From: Planctomycetaceae bacterium
Lineage (GTDB): Bacteria; Planctomycetota; UBA1135; GCA-002686595
Assembly (NCBI GenBank): GCA_016125265.1
Contig: WGMC01000006.1
Location: forward strand, 284,907-348,906
Direction: 5' to 3'
Length of the DNA: 64,000 bases
In this document: piece after piece, positions 62,049 through 64,000 of the stretch
Position numbering within the stretch: the first letter of the stretch is position 1
Layout: every line of letters begins with the position of its first letter
Translations under genes and position numbers: made by a program
Notes under the pieces: model-generated
Told to the model about the DNA's origin: nothing
Seen by the model: only the letters and a program-made list of their open reading frames with translations
Databases searched by the model: none

Positions 62049-63056
62049 GTGCAGGAACCGCTCCAATCCCATTCCGACGCCCAGCGAGCGGTAGACGTGC
62101 TGAAGGCCGGCCGGCGATTCCTCCTTGTGGGGCACGAGCGGCCCGACGCGGACGTGCTGGGCTCCCAACTGGCTCTGGCGCGGGTTCTGGAGCAGTTGGG
62201 CGCCGCGGTCACGATCACGAACCCCCACGGACCGCCGCCGTACCTCGCGTTCCTCGCGCGGCCCGGCGAGTACGGGGCATACGCGGGTGGCCCACTGCCA
62301 GGGCACGATGCGGTGGTGCTGCTCGACACGGCGGAGCTGGGCCGCACCGGCGCCATGGCCGAGGCGATCGGCGCGTCGCCCGCTCCCAAGTTGGTGTTCG
62401 ACCACCACGTCTACGAGGGGCCGCCGTGGTGGCACGGAGCGTACCGCGACCCCACCGCGGCGGCGACCGGTGTGCTGGTGGCGCGCGCGGCCAAGGAGCT
62501 GGGTGTGCCCCTCGAACGGGACGCGGCGCGGGCGCTGTTCGTCTCCCTGGGCAGCGACACCGGTTGGTTCCGCCACGAGAACACGAACGCCGAGGTCCTG
62601 CGACTCGCCGCGGAGCTGGTGGAGCGCGGCGCCGAACCCAGCGCGCTGCACGCCGAGCTGTACCAGCGCCGCGAGGCGGGGGAGCTCCACGCGCTGGCCC
62701 TGCAACTCGACCGCCTCGACTACCGCTTGGACGGCCGCCTCGCGCTGGTGGACTTGCCACTCGGCGCGGGACCCGACGGCGACCCGCCGGATGGCGACGG
62801 GGTGCTCGACCTGGCGCGCAGCGTCGAGGGTGTGGAGCTGGCCCTTTATCTGGTGGAACGCACACCCGAGAACTGGCGCCTCTCGGCGCGCTCGAAGGGC
62901 CGCGCGAGCGCCCGCCGCGTGGCCCTCCAGTTCGGCGGCGGCGGCCACGAGAAGGCCGCGGGCGCGAGTCTCGAGGGACCGCACCGCGACGTGCGCGAAC
63001 GTGTGCTGGTCGCCGCGGAACGGGAGTTGGCCCGCGATCCGGGGGCCCTCACTTGA
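62049..63056 (+). CDS. DHH/DHHA1 phosphoesterase (NrnA-like)
   Basis: 335 residues from GTG. DHH-family motifs: LLVGHERPDADVLGSQLAL (the usual second acidic DGD is here DAD), VVLLDTAE, VFDHHVYE (the DHH signature) and SLGSDTGWFRHENT. The DHHA1 domain ends in FGGGGHEKAAGASLEG, the substrate-binding GGGH. Homologues degrade nano-RNA and dephosphorylate pAp. A TAGACT box overlaps the upstream stop codon and ends 9 bases before the GTG, suggesting leaderless transcription. The next gene starts inside its stop codon. Confidence 0.88.
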   Translation: MQEPLQSHSDAQRAVDVLKAGRRFLLVGHERPDADVLGSQLALARVLEQLGAAVTITNPHGPPPYLAFLARPGEYGAYAGGPLPGHDAVVLLDTAELGRTGAMAEAIGASPAPKLVFDHHVYEGPPWWHGAYRDPTAAATGVLVARAAKELGVPLERDAARALFVSLGSDTGWFRHENTNAEVLRLAAELVERGAEPSALHAELYQRREAGELHALALQLDRLDYRLDGRLALVDLPLGAGPDGDPPDGDGVLDLARSVEGVELALYLVERTPENWRLSARSKGRASARRVALQFGGGGHEKAAGASLEGPHRDVRERVLVAAERELARDPGALT

Positions 63057-63814
63057 AACTCGCGCTGATCAGCGACCTGCACTCGAACCGCGAGGCGCTC
63101 GAAGCCGTGTGGTCCCACGTGCAAAGCCAGTCGGTGGACGAGTTGGCGTGCCTCGGCGACGTGGTGGGATACGGGCCCGAACCCGAGTTCTGCATCGACT
63201 TCGTGCGCGAACACGCCAGTTGGTGCCTGATGGGCAACCACGACGAGGCCATCTTCCGCGACGCCTCGGACTTCAACTCCTACGCGCGCACGGCCATCGA
63301 CTTCACGCGCCGGCGCCTCGAACCGCGCTGGTTCGGTTCGGCGGCGCGGCGCGCGCGCTGGCGTTGGTTGCAGGGGCTCGAGCTGACTCACCATCAGGGC
63401 CGTTTCCACTTCTACCACGGCTCGCCGCGCGACCCGGTGCGCGAGTACGTGCTGAGCACCGACGGCATCCTCAACCCCGCCAAGTTGCAGGCGATCTTCG
63501 AGTGTTTCGAGGGCGTCGGCCTCGCCGGCCACACCCACCAGCCGGGCATGCACGACAGCGACTTCAAATGGCACGGACTGCAGGGCCAGCAGCAGCTCAC
63601 CCTGCCGATCCCTGAGCGCGGCAAGTGCTTCCTCAACGTCGGCTCGACGGGCCAGCCCCGGGACGGCGATCCACGGGCGTGTTACGCGATCTTGGAGGAG
63701 CACCAGATCACGTGGCACCGCGTCGAGTACGACTTCCGCCGCACGCAGGCGAAGATCGCCGCCACGGGCGTTCTGCCCGACCTCCTGGCGCGGCGGTTGG
63801 AAGTCGGCCGCTAG
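63053..63814 (+). CDS. Calcineurin-like metallophosphoesterase (YfcE/MJ0936-like)
   Basis: 253 residues from TTG, overlapping the stop of the DHH gene (TTGA). Metal-binding motifs in order: ISDLHSN, LGDVVGYGP, MGNHDEAI, FYHGSP and LAGHTHQPG. The family hydrolyses phosphodiesters; the substrate is not known. The C-terminus, about 35 residues after the last motif, is a basic helix. It shares an operon with the NrnA-like gene, which suggests a joint role in nucleotide turnover. Confidence 0.88.
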   Translation: MKLALISDLHSNREALEAVWSHVQSQSVDELACLGDVVGYGPEPEFCIDFVREHASWCLMGNHDEAIFRDASDFNSYARTAIDFTRRRLEPRWFGSAARRARWRWLQGLELTHHQGRFHFYHGSPRDPVREYVLSTDGILNPAKLQAIFECFEGVGLAGHTHQPGMHDSDFKWHGLQGQQQLTLPIPERGKCFLNVGSTGQPRDGDPRACYAILEEHQITWHRVEYDFRRTQAKIAATGVLPDLLARRLEVGR

Positions 63815-63831
63815 CCCGGATTATCCACCAC

Positions 63832-63993
63832 GTTTCCGATCGGACGGCCCAACCGGCGGCCTTCGGCCGCCTTTCGCCGCCTGGCGGCACTTTGGGGCCG
63901 CGGCCGTCCTCGACGACCTGTTCAAGGTCGACTGTGGATGCCACGGCCCCAAAGCACCACCAGACAGCGACTTGGGCTCGTCGGATCGGAAAC
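63832..63993. repeat. Large imperfect inverted repeat at the window end
   Basis: GTTTCCGATCGGACG (63832-63846) is the inverse of 63979-63993 with one mismatch. Inside it CTTTGGGGCCG (from 63889) pairs perfectly with CGGCCCCAAAG near 63944-63954, and a TCGAC...GTCGA pair is centred near 63920. The whole could fold into one long rod. It may be a structured RNA, a terminator or a mobile repeat; it continues no ORF. Confidence 0.6.
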
Positions 63994-64000
63994 CTGATGA

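Overview
The window is 64 kb of very GC-rich bacterial chromosome, densely packed with housekeeping and envelope genes on both strands. Gene content and style suggest a planctomycete or a close relative: diderm type IV pilus and secretin genes, a carbamoyltransferase of the acylornithine type, a second EF-G lacking the usual catalytic histidine, several very large Ig-like and glycine-rich lipoproteins, many GTG/TTG starts and few Shine-Dalgarno sites. This placement is inferred from the proteins alone and was not tested with a phylogeny.

Layout. 1-1.2 kb: end of a ribosomal protein operon (rpoA 3' part, rplQ), a strong hairpin, then an 800-bp inverted-repeat-bounded element filled with 17-bp tandem repeats. 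2.4-7.3 kb (minus strand): dnaE and an acetyl/succinylornithine carbamoyltransferase, separated by two copies of a hairpin repeat whose third copy lies after hpf. 7.4-11.6 kb: tRNA-Arg(ACG), tadA, tRNA-Ser(CGA), tRNA-Ser(GGA), an SRP RNA, dnaX, ybaB, recR. This order is close to that of Bacillus, and it puts the A34-containing tRNA beside its deaminase. 11.7-15.5 kb: rpoN, truA, hpf, ptsN, HPr, an rpoN-type regulatory cluster. 15.8-20.9 kb: pilM, pilN, a pilO-pilP-like fusion and pilQ, a type IV pilus alignment complex. 21.6-26.2 kb: RNase E/G, rplU, rpmA, obg. 26.4-32.8 kb: a PilT-like ATPase, a PDZ membrane protein, type III pantothenate kinase, a shortened MnmE-like GTPase, and aspartate carbamoyltransferase carrying a PyrI-type zinc module.

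33.4-43.1 kb: three large lipoproteins followed by the prepilin peptidase. 43.3-46.3 kb: OmpA-type lipoprotein and an EF-G-2-like GTPase. 46.5-51.8 kb: pilT, pilB, pilC, pilA, the motor and pilin half of the pilus system. 51.9-53.6 kb (minus): tatD and a small lipoprotein. 54.1-60.6 kb: two tandemly duplicated ~1030-residue lipoproteins. 60.7-63.8 kb: amidohydrolase, DHH phosphoesterase, metallophosphoesterase; the window ends in a large imperfect inverted repeat.

Taken together, the scattered pil genes supply the main parts of a type IV pilus (platform, secretin, assembly and retraction ATPases, peptidase, pilin). The lipoproteins are probably exported envelope or surface proteins of unknown role. 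No prophage, transposase, CRISPR array or rRNA gene was seen.
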